NCBI RefSeq assembly: GCF_033807575.1
Contig: NC_084721.1
Coordinates: 4,774,001-4,838,000 of the forward strand
From: Cydia pomonella
Lineage: Eukaryota > Arthropoda > Insecta > Lepidoptera > Tortricidae
DNA length: 64,000 bases
Direction of reading: 5' to 3'
In this document: positions 21,050 to 32,324 of the stretch, piece by piece
Numbering within the stretch: the first letter of the stretch is position 1
How the letters are laid out: each line of letters starts with the position of its first letter
Program-made: the position numbers and the translations under genes
Notes under the pieces: model-generated
The model's database searches: none
Seen by the model: only the letters and a program-made list of their open reading frames with translations
What the model was told of the DNA's origin: nothing

Positions 21050-21275
21050 AAACGTGTAAAAATTCGAAATAAAAAGAACCGTTTTGCGGGAGCTCCCTCT
21101 TACTCGGAGCATGCGCTTCGTTCGTCGAGGAGTTAGAGAAGTCTGCCCGAGACGATTTCCGGAAGCGGGTGCCAGTCCCCGCCATTATCTCGGAGATACC
21201 TTTTGTCTGCGAGCGGTAATTAATAACTCGCATCGCGACCGCTTTTGGAACAATCGGCTGTGGGAAAGGTAACCA
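21050..21275. other. GC-rich apparently single-copy block
   Basis: Clearly richer in GC than its flanks, with no match elsewhere in the window. It contains GGTAATTAATAAC (a homeodomain-type TAATTA core) and GCATGCGCTTCG. Overlapping short frames on both strands show no family. Candidate conserved non-coding sequence; this is inference from composition only. Confidence 0.3.
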
Positions 21276-21799
21276 TTATTTCCAACAATGTTCTAGAGAA
21301 ATGATTCCTAAGAACGGAACTGAGAGCATGAGACAAATTTGTTTTGACAATTGTTTCCGATGTAAAATGCCAAAACCAACCCCTGAAACTAAATCAAATT
21401 AATATTGTGATATCAAAATAATATCTTGATGAAGTCATTCGCGAGTGAATTTCACTTTAATGTCACAATGTATGTAAGTTTGAATTGGCCTCCATACAAT
21501 TCTTAATATTAGCAATTTTAAGGGAGTGTATATCTATGCCTTATTAGTTTCAAATTTTTCCTAATTTCAATCTTGTAGTGGTCTTGGAGAAACCTTTTGT
21601 CTGCTAGCGGTATATCTGTCTCACAGTTACGAGTTTGAATGTTGCCCGAAACGAAAAAAAAATCCATTTACTCCTTTTAGCATACGACTTTTTTGGATAC
21701 AAAAAATAATTGAGCAGTTTTTGCCAATTTTATAGTTCGACATCTTATTTTTTTTTATTTAATACACAAAAATGCTTTAACTTTATAGTAGTTTACATC
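21276..21799. other. No recognisable feature
   Basis: AT-rich spacer. TTTTGTCTGCTAGCGG at 21596 echoes TTTTGTCTGCGAGCGG at 21201, a short repeat of unknown meaning. Confidence 0.4.
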
Positions 21800-22085
21800 C
21801 AGCACAAAATATCAAACCCATGTTCCTTGCGATAGCGCGCAACCGGCCTTAATGCAAATTCCGCGAATAAATCGGCGGCGATACCTATCACCGAACTCGC
21901 ACGAATTGAGGAAAAAGATCCATTTAAATGTAGATTGTCTCCAGTAATACTTCCATTTGTTTTTGTCTCGGAAGCCGCGGAGATACGAGTTACTGTAACC
22001 CGGTTTGCGGTTTGAGTGGCGACGAGTGGAGCTACGCACTGTAGCGCTCAGTGTCTTTGTGGGATGCGAATACACTTGCAAGTAA
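21800..22085. other. GC-richer block with one long minus-strand frame
   Basis: The minus strand is open for 89 codons (21812-22081), and the block stands out from AT-rich flanks. The translated residues are basic and aromatic, without a domain I know, and no splice sites are compelling. Either a single-copy non-coding block or a weakly possible exon. Confidence 0.25.
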
Positions 22086-22400
22086 TTGTTATATATAGGT
22101 TAATTTTATTTATTTGAAATTCGATCAAGGAACTAGGCACATATTACAAATACCTTATAGACGTTCTACAACTAAATATATATTATGGCGGCTGGAGTTT
22201 ACGCTATTATTAAAACGATGCTGTATACGATATGGTGCTACGGGACGTAAGTGCCGATCAGAATAAGGTACATATACGCGTGGAATGTCATATATATAAA
22301 AAATATATAAACTTAAAACTAAACACTATTTAAGCGATAGAGAGCGCTTGTTATTTTCTTATAACTAATGATTTTTTTGATATTGTGTCGGCAATAGCCC

Positions 22401-23099
22401 TTTTTAGGGTTCCGTAGTCAACTAGGAACCGTTATAGTTTCGCCATGTCCGTCTGTCTGCCTGTCTGTCTGTCTGTCTGTCCGAGGCTTTGCTCCGTGGT
22501 CGTTAGTGCTTGAAAGCTGAAATTTGGCATGGATATATAAATGAATAAAGCCGACAAAGTCGTACAATAAAATCTAAAAATTAATTTTTTTTAGGGGACT
22601 ACACGTAAAGTGGGGGTGAAATTTTTTTTTCGCTTCAACCCTAGAGTGTGGGGTATCGTTGGAAAGGTCTTTCAAAACTAATAGGGGTTTTCAAGAAACA
22701 TTTTTTGGTAAAGTGAATATATTCGGAGAACATCGCTCCGAAAGAAAAAAAAAATGTGTCCCCCCCCCCTCTAACTTTTGAACCATAGGTCGAAAAATAT
22801 GAAAAAAATCGTGGAAGTAGAGCTTAAGAAAGACATTAAATGAAAACTATAGTGGACATGATCAGTTTAGCTGTTTTTGAGTTATCGCAAAAAGTTTTCC
22901 CTTCATAGTAAAAAGACTTACTTTAATTAGGTACTGATTATGCAAATTTGCCTATTTGTTTAACTCGGGTGAAAGGTACCGTTTCATCCCTTGGTTAACA
23001 ATTTACTATACTTTAAGCTCCAGTTTAGCTTATTGTGACGGAAGAGTAACTACGGAACCCTACACTGGCCGTGGCCCGACATGCTCTTGGCCGGTTTTT
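22401..23099. repeat. Dispersed repeat D1, about 700 bp, full length
   Basis: Begins TTTTTAGGGTTCCGTAGTC and ends CTACGGAACCCTACACTGG...GGCCGGTTTTT. It contains a (CTGT)n tract (22448-22480) and words such as CGTGGTCGTTAGTGCTTGAA. I recognise the general type as a common lepidopteran interspersed repeat of uncertain class. Its outer architecture (AGGGTTCCGTA at one end, CGGTTTTT after ACGGAACCCT at the other) is shared with repeats D2-D4, although the interior differs. Confidence 0.7.
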
Positions 23100-23390
23100 A
23101 TTGCAGATTTTTGCAGCTCTTAGTTGTGTCAAGGTATCGGATATTGTATCAATAATAAATCAAGTTGAGACTTTATGGTCAGAATACCACTTCAGAGGGC
23201 CATTTTCTGCCATAATTCGTGATATTTGCGATCTCCTGGGGTAGGGCTAGTCAAGTAACAAGTTTTTTTTTGCGTGCATCTTACGCACGACTTTCACTTC
23301 ATTCCACATGCACCAATCAGCGTGAACTATTGCAAGGTCGTATTAAAAATTGTAATCGGGCTCCAGCGATTACAACTTTTTTTATGATAG
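23100..23390. other. No recognisable feature
   Basis: Short spacer. Nothing supported. Confidence 0.45.
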
Positions 23391-23712
23391 AGGAGGCAAA
23401 GCTAAGCGATTACCGCCGCTCACCAGATTACCTGCAACACCAGAGGGGTTGTAAGTGCGTTGCCGGAATTTAAGATGAGAGTACGCTCTTTTATTGAAGG
23501 CTTGAAGGTCGTATCGGTCCGGAACTACCGCAGGCGACAGTTCATTCCACAGTTTAGCTGTGCGAGGTAAAAAGGTTGAAGACTACCAACCATCTAAGTA
23601 GTGAGGATGGAAATGTCGCGTAGGGCGATGGCCTCCCCACATACATCGCTCCCCACTACATAGAAAATGCAGAGCGAGACCACATCTCTACGCAGCGCCA
23701 AGGAGTCAAGCC
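23391..23712 (-). pseudogene. LINE ORF2 C-terminus (jockey/CR1-like)
   Basis: The minus strand first reads LDSLALRRDVVSLCIFY (from 23712). After a deletion and frame change it reads HPHYLDGW, then LPRTAKLWNELSPAVVP, DRYDLQAFNKRAYSHLK and RQRTYNPSGVAG. This matches the block order of the better-conserved family at 37561-38014 (LRRDFASLCVFYRLYNG, LPRTLRLWNELP, then GRQRACNTSGVAG). It is the extreme C-terminus of reverse transcriptase ORF2, from a 5'-truncated insertion. A stop follows DGW. Confidence 0.75.
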
Positions 23713-24393
23713 GACCATGGTAACATTTTTATCATTTGTCATTATGCCTGTTACTTTCGCACTTAAATACTTGTTACAATGCGACCATGCTACAGACGCT
23801 GGTCTTATTTTTAGTCTGACTCCTAGCTGTGGGCCTGTATGTTAAAACAGTGTATATCCCATGAATATACAGTATTATTTATTTCTTAAATGAACGTATA
23901 ATTGGTCTCCTGGTTTGCGCAATCTGTCTCGAGTATACAATTATTATTAAATGAATCGATTATCGATACGGTCTACGAATAATCTATGTCAGCAAACCGA
24001 TTTAAAATTTAACTCCGCCTGGCTCCACGCGATCTAAATCGGCTGCACCAGTCCATTGTGAACCGCAATTACCGGGACTAAACCCCTCTTTTACTATTTC
24101 AGACATAATTTAGCATAATTGAGACTTTATCCTTAATTTTGCATTGCGGTATCGAAGTCGGAATCTGGATATTGTGGAATTGCAATGTACTCTGGTGCAT
24201 TAAGTGAAAATACCAGCTGAACCCCTTTTTAGATTTGAGAATTTTAGGTAAATATCTCCGTCGCGCTTACGGCGGCTCCTAAAATTAGCGCGATAAGAAC
24301 AACTGCAGCTTAGGCGAAAACCCTGCGTAAAATTCTCTGGTTCTCGACATTGTCCTAACGAAATTTTGGAGACGAATGATAAAAATATTACTT
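23713..24393. other. Unassigned, with a GC-richer block near 23950-24120
   Basis: Mostly spacer. The segment 23950-24120 is GC-richer, has no match in the window and includes ATCGATTATCGATA. No gene is visible. Confidence 0.35.
23961..23968. promoter_or_regulatory. TATCGATA, DREF/BEAF-type site
   Basis: Exact TATCGATA, the DNA replication-related element known from insects, where DREF and BEAF-32 bind. It overlaps a second ATCGAT six bases upstream. An 8-mer can occur by chance, so only position and identity are certain. Confidence 0.3.
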
Positions 24394-24655
24394 GTGTTTT
24401 TTCTGTTCCGTTCTGATTTTTGCGTTTACTGTTCACAATTTTGTATGCTAGGCGTCATTTTACTGCAAATTTATTAGCCTTTTTAGCGCTGTTCTTATAA
24501 ACACCAGAATTAAAAAAAAAGGAATACGTCCAGACAAGTATTCGTAATATTGAAGATATATGAAAAATATTCATCTAGGGCCTAAAATATCGATTTTAAC
24601 GTTTGTATGGAAAAATTACTACTAATGTTTCCTCTTAAGGAGTCAACAGAACAAA
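24394..24655. mobile_element. P-type dispersed element, copy 2
   Basis: Co-linear with 35860-36135. Both contain TGATTTTTGCGTTTA, TTTTGTATGCTAGGCGTC, CGCTGTT, TTCTTATAA, an AAAAAAAGGAA tract and AACGTTTGTATGG, followed by ACTAATGTTTCC or ACTAATTTTTCC and CTTTTAAG-like ends. The interior of about 100 bp is diverged. The terminal ACGTTTGTATGG links it to the inverted-repeat element at 922-1232. Confidence 0.55.
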
Positions 24656-26944
24656 ATATTTCATTGAAAATGCTGATTCTTGTTTTTTTGAGTAGTCAGA
24701 GTTTGAGAAATTATAAACTTAAATAGATGCACAGATGTCATAGACTAAAGAAAAAGTAATCACAACTCTCCCATGGCGGAGGCTGAAATCGAGCCGACGT
24801 CTTCAAAGCCGCGAACCAATTCCGACGTGTTGCCACTTTGTCGCACTTGTAAATTCGTATGTAAGTGTGACAGGGAGGCAACACGTCGAACGTGGTTTGC
24901 AGTAGGCCCTCAGTTTATGCGCCTTTTTTTTGCTTAGTCTAAATGGCATTTACTTCAGTTTATTATACACGAGTAAAGTAATTATGATTTCGATGGCATG
25001 TTTTTGGAATAGGAGTGCTGTTCATTTGAATGATGACAATATGGCTGAAACATTAGCCAATCTCAAATTAATTTACCACAAACGATATCGATCTCAAGTC
25101 ACCTTGGCAACTTCTCCGCAAGTTTATGGCATTAGTCAAGGGCCGCAAAATTAAACTGCCATTAGACAAAACTAGTTCCTCGTAAAGTTATCAAATAACC
25201 TTCGCCTATTTCCGTGACTGTTCGAATAATGCAAATGGTGAAATCCCTCAACGTAGAGCGTAACAGCCGCATTGTAATAGTGATGGGATGTTCCAGATAA
25301 TATTCCCAGTGAAATATCTGAGAATATCACCGGCTGAAGAATATATTGGGGAATTTGAATGTACCTTCTGTTGTAGTTTGTAACCTTTTTGTATTGATAC
25401 ATATTTAGTTTCTAGTTCTATTTCTATTTTGATATATTTTTGATTTGCCTTGTTACCTCACTTCTAATAAAACACTCGTGTCGTAAACATCTCTTTAAAT
25501 TCTATTTTTACAAATACCAAATTTCCTAATTTTTACAACACCGTCGTATACTACTAGTTTGGCGCAATAACTCTAAATGAGTATTGGCCTCCAACACAAG
25601 ACCACTCCATTTTAGCTGGTCCTGCGCGGGCTGACGCCAGTTTTCACTAACGCCGAGCTCACGTATGATTATTTGATTATTTTAAAAGTGTTTCAAACCT
25701 AGGGTTTCTGGTTTCTCGACCTTTTCTATTTCTCGAGGCACGGGAATTCTTGACCTGGATTTCTCGAGTACCTCGAGAAATTTTGAAAGTTTTTAAAAAA
25801 CACCATGTTATATTAATTTTTTTACTTAATTACAAATCAGACTCATATCAGTCGTAGGTGAGATCAATAATTGAACAAAATGGTGAATTTTTAGTTACCA
25901 TAAATTACACGTAATAAAAAATTCAACAACAAACAAAAAAAAAACATAGGTGCAGGCGTGCGCGCTATATAAATGTGTTATAGTGTATTTCTTTAAATAT
26001 TTAACAAAATGTAAACAAACTACCATATGGTATTTTATTAGGCAAGAATATTCAAGTTAATTAATTTAACTCGATGTGTCAAACTTACAGAAGTTTTACT
26101 AGGTACTCATTAAGGAGTTACTAAAACATTCCTATAGAAAATATAAAACTAGTATGATTTTATAGTTATTATTTCACTTTACTCATAAATATGAACAATT
26201 GTGACTTTTTACGGGCAACGGTACCTTACGGTGATCGGAGCTTATGTTGCGTAGCATCATTAATATTAGCGTAAACGCCAACCACCATAAGGTCGCCACC
26301 TTTTAACATGGAACGTTACTATTTTCCTTTTTCACTTATTTTTCGGGATCAAAAGATCGGGAATATCCCGCTACACATCACTAGCCGTAACAGCCGCATT
26401 CGATCCATTTGCAACCAAATTGCAGTTCATTTTGTTGTAATGAGAACGGGCCTCGTGACTCTAATATGCTATAATAATATTGTTGTGTTTACTGGCTTTC
26501 CAATATTTACAGCTTTATTTTTGCTGTACAAATTAACTCTATTTAAACGACTTATTTAACCAAACAACATACTTAAAATGCATATCTAACGTTTTGAAAT
26601 AGTTTTTAACAAATTATACGCTTTTCCGCGTTGAAAGCGAACGCAGCCGACGCACACGAATGAGGGTAGACCTAGCGCGGTCTACACAACTTTTACACCG
26701 ATCCGCTATCTCCAGTTACTCGTGATCAAGATGCATGTAACTGTGTCGCAATATCGGGAGCACGAAAACAATACAAAAGGTAATCACGGTCCATATCCCC
26801 CGGTCGATTAAAGTCTAACGTTTCAGCATTCTTCGTCACCACGACGGGTTACTTATAAGGGTCAGTTTAAAATAAAAACCTGGAGCTGAGTCCAATTTTA
26901 TTCTGAATGATGTCGGCACAAGTACGTGCGAAATGCACTTTAAC
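24656..26944. other. Mostly unassigned, about 2.3 kb
   Basis: No gene is supported. Features seen are a run of TTTCTCGAG/CTCGAGAAA words at 25710-25785 (nested short palindromes), and a GC-richer, apparently single-copy block at about 26620-26880 with no domain in any frame. The frame at 26308-26559 has no recognisable content. Confidence 0.35.
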
Positions 26945-26957
26945 TAAATGATATAAT

Positions 26958-26994
26958 TTATATGCAATTCTGATATGAGTGTACGTTCGAATTG
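26958..26994. repeat. Lone terminus of MITE G
   Basis: TTCTGATATGAGTGTACGTTCGAATTGGCC matches, in the same orientation, the right end of the element at 36410-36570. No left end was found. Confidence 0.45.
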
Positions 26995-27487
26995 GCCGGA
27001 ATGTCAAAGATGCCACTTTGTCTTTTTCTATATAGTCCTCCTCGCCGTATCCGACGACGGCGACTCCTTCAACTGTTTTTATTCGGAAACATGGAAAGCT
27101 CTAATATGGCTTGCAAAGCCAAATTTGGTTATGAAAATGCGATCGCATGGTGCGCAATGAAGCTGACCAGCTGGGTTGTAGGTATAGGTATACGAGGGCC
27201 TCGGTCGCGTCTTACGGAGATGGCGCTTGGCTTTTCATTATGACTTTTTACTTGGTACAATTATTGTTAAGTAGATTATTATTATGATATACAACATCTG
27301 GCATACATTTCTTTCACCAAATCATTAGTTTGATTGAAAAAATTAATACGACTTTTTTGCATCGAACGATGTTAGATTACAAAAATAAACTTTTTATGTT
27401 TCGTATTAGACTTACAAAGTTATTCTGCTACCAAAAAAATTGCGTTGGTAAAAGTGTCTTTTTAAGTTGTTGTCCAAACATACATGG
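26995..27487. other. GC-richer segment, then spacer
   Basis: 27000-27240 is open in two overlapping plus frames (26975-27160 and 26992-27243). Neither shows a domain, and words such as GGCCTCGGTCGCGTCTTACG look like an anonymous repeat rather than an exon. The rest is AT-rich. Confidence 0.3.
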
Positions 27488-27670
27488 TTAGGTTGGGAAA
27501 TAATACGAAACATGATATTGAGTTGCTACTTGATGATTCGGCAAAATTATGCGAAAAATTGGTTGGGAAATGACATTCGGCAAAATAATTCTGGGTCTTT
27601 AAATCGGTAATGATTTAGAGAACCCAGGTCGTAGCGTGGCATTTTGGGAAAAAAATATTTGTAAAATCGG
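27488..27670 (+). repeat. Dispersed repeat R, copy 1
   Basis: Contains GGTTGGGAAATAATACG, ATTATGCGAAAAATTGGTTG, GACATTCGGCAAAATAATT, ATTTAGAGAACC and GTGGCATTTTGGGAAAAAAA. The same words, on the other strand and in a permuted order, make up 28008-28121, and a degenerate copy is at 36305-36395. Permuted order suggests the family is built from a tandemly repeatable unit of roughly 100 bp. Confidence 0.6.
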
Positions 27671-27714
27671 CATATGGGCCAGCACAGACAGACTGCAACC
27701 CGACGACAACAAAT

Positions 27715-27960
27715 AGAGTAAAGAAGTAGAAGTAGAGTTGTAGTCCGCCTGTATCGGCCCTTTTTTATGGAGGATAGGCAGGCGTTTGATCTCGATCACA
27801 CCTGATGGTTAGTGATGATGCGGTCTACGGTGGAGCACGCTTACCTATGAGATACCTATTTACTCTAGCCTTGAATTCAGATTGTACTCATGCGGAAACA
27901 CAGACTCGGGCAGGGCATTCCACCCCTTGGCAGTTCGCATAAGGAATATAATAATATACG
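27715..27960 (-). pseudogene. LINE ORF2 C-terminus between two inverted R repeats
   Basis: The minus strand reads LMRTAKGWNALPESVFPHEY then NLN. After a one-base shift it reads FKARVNRYLIGKRAPP and a stop, followed by the 3' UTR with CACTAACCATCAGGTGTGA. The FKARVNR finish is shared with the LINE tail at 41125-41276. The frameshift and truncation make it inactive. It lies between oppositely oriented R repeats. Confidence 0.72.
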
Positions 27961-28007
27961 CCCTATGATAATTACGATAGAATAGTGGACAAAAATAATC
28001 AGATTGC

Positions 28008-28121
28008 TAGGTTCTCTAAATAATTGCCAAAAATTATTATGCCGAATGTAATTTCCCAACCAATTTTTCGCATAATTTCATTTAACAATTTTTTTCCCAA
28101 AATGCCACTCCACAACCTGCC
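28008..28121 (-). repeat. Dispersed repeat R, copy 2, inverted
   Basis: Reverse complement of the R unit (GCCGAATGTAATTTCCCAAC, CAATTTTTCGCATAATTTC, TTTTTCCCAAAATGCCAC). It is inverted with respect to 27488-27670, with a LINE fragment between the two. Confidence 0.6.
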
Positions 28122-29277
28122 ACTGGAATGAGTCAAATAGGCCTCTAGAAATGTACGAGTATTGGCGTCATCGCAACGTGACACTTTACGCATTGGTTTT
28201 GGTTTTGTGGTTTTGGAAGAGGTTTAGAAGGTATTGATATTGCTGTAGCGTAAACAATTTGCAGCTTCTCCAAACAGGTATTCGGTTTACTTAAAAACTC
28301 CCATATTTAAATAAGGAGTGATCGCCGAGAGTAATAAGTTTTAAACCTCGTCCCGAACCTTGTTAAAGGAAACGAAAACTCTTGGAAAGCTCTTAACCGG
28401 CATGGAAAACATAAACCAGCCACACGGGCGCCTTACAAAGTTAGCAGTAACGCGATTATAGAAGCAGTCAAAGAAAGTTGCAAGAGGATGACTGATTGAA
28501 ACGATTAATGTGACATATGTGGTTTTTCAAGAAGGGTCCAGCTTCATGTGCATAGTGACCTTCTACCAGAAAAGGGTCCTTATACTCTAAAGGGGAGTTC
28601 AATAGACATTGCAAATAATGTTAACAAAACAATTTACCCTGATATCTTCGTAATCTCGCACTTTTTGTGGGCAACCGTGATTTTATCAACAGTTTATGTA
28701 CTTAAATCTTTTATATATATCAAATATTAGTACAAAATCAAATTAATAACTACTCCAGACCAATAACTATTCCAGGACAACTGCCTGAAAATAAAGATTC
28801 TTCATTTAATTTCATTGATCATATATTATAAAGTCTAGCGATACAGGTGTCTAGGTTTCAAAGTGTAGATCGAGGGTGCGATCTTACATTACTGACCAAT
28901 AGATTTCTTGGAATTTATGTACGGACATTATGTAGGACAAAACCTCCAGTATACTTGTTAACTTGTGTTTCAGTCCTCAAGGCACTCAAAAATGCTTAAT
29001 ACTATTATGGCCGCACGTATTGCGATACGCCGATGGTACAGTAAGCTGCAGAGAAAAGGTAGGGAATAGTATTGCTTGGGTTTTAAGATGGAGGTATTGA
29101 GAGCATATATCATTGCTGGCTCTAACAAGTTTTTTTTAAAGAGAACGATGTTAAGAGAAACATCGTTTTATTACCACTCATGATCCCCGGGAGCGGCTAT
29201 AGCCCTACGCAAAATTGTAACCCTTTGCTGTCTTTATTCACCATAATATTAACTATCAAACAGTTCGTGGTCTTTAG
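28122..29277. other. No recognisable feature
   Basis: About 1.15 kb of spacer with no supported gene. CTGAAAATAAAGATTCTTC at 28786 resembles a LINE-type polyadenylation end, but nothing upstream confirms it. Confidence 0.4.
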
Positions 29278-29501
29278 AAAAAAAACCGGACAAGTGCGAG
29301 TCGGACTCGCCCACCGAGGGTTCCGTACTTTTTAGTATTTGTTGTTATAGCGGCAACAGAAATACATCATCTGTAAAAATTTCAACTGTCTAGCTATCAC
29401 GATTCATGAGATGCAGCCTGGTGACAGACGGACGGACGGACGGGCAGCGGAGTCTTAGTAATAGGGTCCCGTTTTACCCTTTGGGTACGGAGCCTTAAAA
29501 A
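29278..29501 (-). repeat. Dispersed repeat D2
   Basis: Starts AAAAACCGGACAAGTGCGAG, then CGGACTCGC and GAGGGTTCCGTAC; ends GGGTACGGAGCCTTAAAAA. It contains GTTGTTATAGCGGCAAC, a (GACG)n tract and TAGGGTCCCGTTTTACC. It is the reverse complement, in order and sequence, of 51092-51323. A common lepidopteran interspersed repeat of uncertain class, and non-coding. Confidence 0.72.
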
Positions 29502-29826
29502 CGAGCGATCCCTTATCAATGGAAGGTGTTGTAAGTCACTATTGCGTGCACGAAACTGGCATGGCACCTCTTTCCAAGAAAAATTTTGCTTCCACAGAAT
29601 CTACAAATTATTCGCTCTGGAAAATAACCATAAGTTTTGACAGACAGCTAAGCCACCCTTGAAGTGCGCTGAAGGATAAGTGAAAAAACCACAGCAAAAA
29701 GTAGACCTTTTTCATTTCTTTATTGCTGAATGCCTAAAGCCAAAAGTACCCTCTGAACACCTAGCAAAAGTACGAGTATCATCTCAGGGCTAAAAAACAC
29801 CCAACCTTATGGCTCGGTTCCGCTTG
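29502..29826. other. No recognisable feature
   Basis: Spacer between D2 and MITE I. Nothing supported. Confidence 0.45.
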
Positions 29827-29978
29827 GAGCTACCTCACACTAGCGTCTCCCAAGTGTCGGCGTCTAGTCTACACTATGACTGCTAGTCGACTCAACGTTG
29901 GCAGATTGCGCAGCGACGCCATTTTCCATAGCGCTGACAAGACGCCGACGCTCAAAAGACGCTCGTGTGGGGTGGCTC
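29827..29978. mobile_element. MITE I, second copy
   Basis: Terminus GAGCTACCTCACACTAGCGT versus inverted GAGCCACCCCACACGAGCGT, followed on both sides by CGGCGTCT. It shares AGCGACGCC, CCATAGCGCTGAC and the termini with 4494-4660. The 152-bp element is strikingly CG-rich for the region. No clear target duplication was found. Confidence 0.65.
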
Positions 29979-29989
29979 TTATGTCCCGG

Positions 29990-30180
29990 TAATTCCAATT
30001 AGCGCATAAGCCATTCGCGTGCAATATTAATCTTTGTGCTGGATTGTATTACGAACCGGCGGCCATTATGCATTATCGCCTGCAGCCTCCGTTAACTAGA
30101 TTGCATTTGACGTTGATTTACAGCGAAATCGTCGATCTTTAGTCTATTAAGACGCTGACAGCAGCTAATGACCTTGAAGT
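29990..30180. other. GC-richer apparently single-copy block
   Basis: Not matched elsewhere in the window. Contains CCAATTAGCGCATAAG, GCAATATTAATC, GCCATTATGCATTATCGCC and a TGACCTTGA site. Homeodomain and octamer-like words are dense for a 190-bp stretch. Candidate enhancer-like sequence, based on motif inspection only. Confidence 0.3.
30169..30177 (-). promoter_or_regulatory. TCAAGGTCA nuclear-receptor half-site
   Basis: The plus strand reads TGACCTTGA, whose complement TCAAGGTCA is the extended half-site bound by FTZ-F1/ERR-type orphan receptors in insects. A single 9-mer; no second half-site is seen. Function is inferred. Confidence 0.25.
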
Positions 30181-31059
30181 TGACTATATTCAAGCAGAGA
30201 AGATAGCAGTGATAATAGGGATAATTTGTTTAATTATTACAATTTAAATCAGGCAACGGATAATTACATATACTCGTAAACTTCATAAACTTAAAAACTA
30301 AACACTATTTCTAAGTTCGTCTTTGTATATTCTTACTTATTTACTTGATGAAATGGTATCATCTTTTTTATATTAACACAATTTTGGTACTTAAGTAATT
30401 CACCTCACCGCGGGGTACACCTTTAGCAAGCATCGCAAAGGCAGTATCTTCACACCATAGCACTCTTTTTTGAACGAGGGTAGATGCCCATATATGGGGT
30501 GTGGTAGACCACAGCTAATATTCGCAGCACGGCAGTTATTTAAAAATATATATCGAATTTTTACTTGTCTAAATTGTGAGTTGGTCAAGACTTAATGCCA
30601 CCACCAAACCCAAACCGTGCTTTTTCTACAATTTTGAATTACCCCATACTGCTCCACACAAAAAACGACCCATTATCATATCGGTTGTTATTAAAAACAC
30701 AGCTCACGAATCGTGTTAATGCCTGTCCAAATGTTGGGGCATCCGTAACTGCTGCAATCAATGCTCTATGCAGTTGCACGCATATGCATATGCATATTGA
30801 TGACAGTTATTGATCTGTGCGCTCGATAATAACCGCTTATTGATAAGACAAAATATGATTATTGTTAACTAAAATGACAATAATAAACAATGATTAGTAG
30901 AAATGATTTCTTGTTTTTTGTTGCATAAACTGCTCTTAAATTTAAAAAAGCTATCCACCGCTATTCCACCGACTGATACCACAATTACATTGCTGTCTTC
31001 TTTTAGTCTGAACGCGAAATTCAATTCACAATATTAATATTTTCTATCAAAATTATAAT
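30181..31059. other. No gene; short ATGCAT-rich patch
   Basis: Spacer. At 30779-30800 there is a run of overlapping CATATGCATATGCATAT words, a self-complementary octamer-like cluster. The rest is unremarkable. Confidence 0.4.
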
Positions 31060-31410
31060 GCTACCTTAGCTTGGCGTGGGTAACATTTGACATTACGGTA
31101 TAATTTCGCGGTGGAATTGTACTAAATTGATATCTATAGCTAACTATAATGAAAACATAATAGCCGCACGTTTGCTCACCTAGAACAAGACCGCTCAAAC
31201 GACAAGTAATCAAAGCTCAAATTAACCGCATTATGCCATATTTGCCAAGATCCCGCAACAATGGGGCGAATTAAGAATATTAGCATTGGGATCCACATTG
31301 TTCATAACGGGGAAATAATGGCGCCTGATTGCCGGCGTCACCCCGCGCGTCTTGCGAATACCAAACAAGGCCAATTAATAACGCGATGATGCCATATAGT
31401 CAAGTTTTAG
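31060..31410. other. Candidate conserved non-coding block
   Basis: A GC-richer segment with no repeat signature in the window and no open frame. TAAT-core words recur (GATATCTATAGCTAACTATAATG, CAAATTAACCGCATTATGCC, GGCCAATTAATAACGCGATG), along with CAACAATGGGGCG (an ACAATGG HMG-box-like word). This is the strongest candidate regulatory block in the window by inspection, but it is inference only. Confidence 0.3.
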
Positions 31411-32324
31411 CGTTATTACTGGTTTTAGTTTTCCATAGCAAAGTTGGTTCACGGAACACTTAGGCTTTGAAATCGAATACTGATACATCTACGTAATAAT
31501 GGTAATGGGTCGGCTATCTGCTTTCTCAATTGATGCGTCGTGGATCGGCTAAGTTCAAAATTTTAAGTTATTTAATGATGAGATAGAATAATGATTACAG
31601 TGCAATTATTGCATGCGTGTCGTTCGATTTTCATTTTTTCTTTAGTTTATGCCAAAAAAACTAATTTTAATACAAGCTCAATGCTTCCCGAATGTACCCC
31701 CAACACAATTTCTTTGAACAGTTAAATTCTAACAAACCCACATTTAATGATTTTGAGTTTTATCACAGAGTTCCTATGACAATCTTTTGTTTCTATCATC
31801 AAATTTGTTTGACGCCATCATAATTATGCATTGTTACAGGTCTTTCACAAATTTCAACTGAATCAAATTCTACAAAAACCGTTACACAATTTTGAAAGCA
31901 ACTTACATAGTCATAAGTTACTTTCATACAAACGTTGCAAGTTAAAAAATATTGTAAAAACTACGCTGGATTTTTGATGAGGTCGCTATATAGATGACGT
32001 ATTAAAATTTAAAATAGTTATAAATAACACAGATCCCGCTAAATTCTTCAAAATTCCTCGTATTTAAAGCATTGTTTCCGTATTTTCTGGTTCGTCACCT
32101 GGCAACATTACAACGTTGTGCCTTGCATTGCGCTCATTAGGGTTCCACGTGTCTGTCGGCGGCTTTAGCGAGAGGGATGATGACAGTATTAATTAACCAT
32201 TTTTCCTTGTTTAGTTTCGTTCATATTTATATAGTAGGTTATTGTACTTGGTTGATAATTTGGAGCGGATGTGTATATTAAAGTAGAAGTTATAACTTAT
32301 AACATAGAATTAGCAAAAATTATA
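31411..32324. other. No recognisable feature
   Basis: AT-rich spacer of about 900 bp. Confidence 0.45.

Noticed and set aside
23219..23473. 84-codon plus-strand frame
   Set aside because: Its second half is antisense to a LINE ORF2 remnant on the minus strand.
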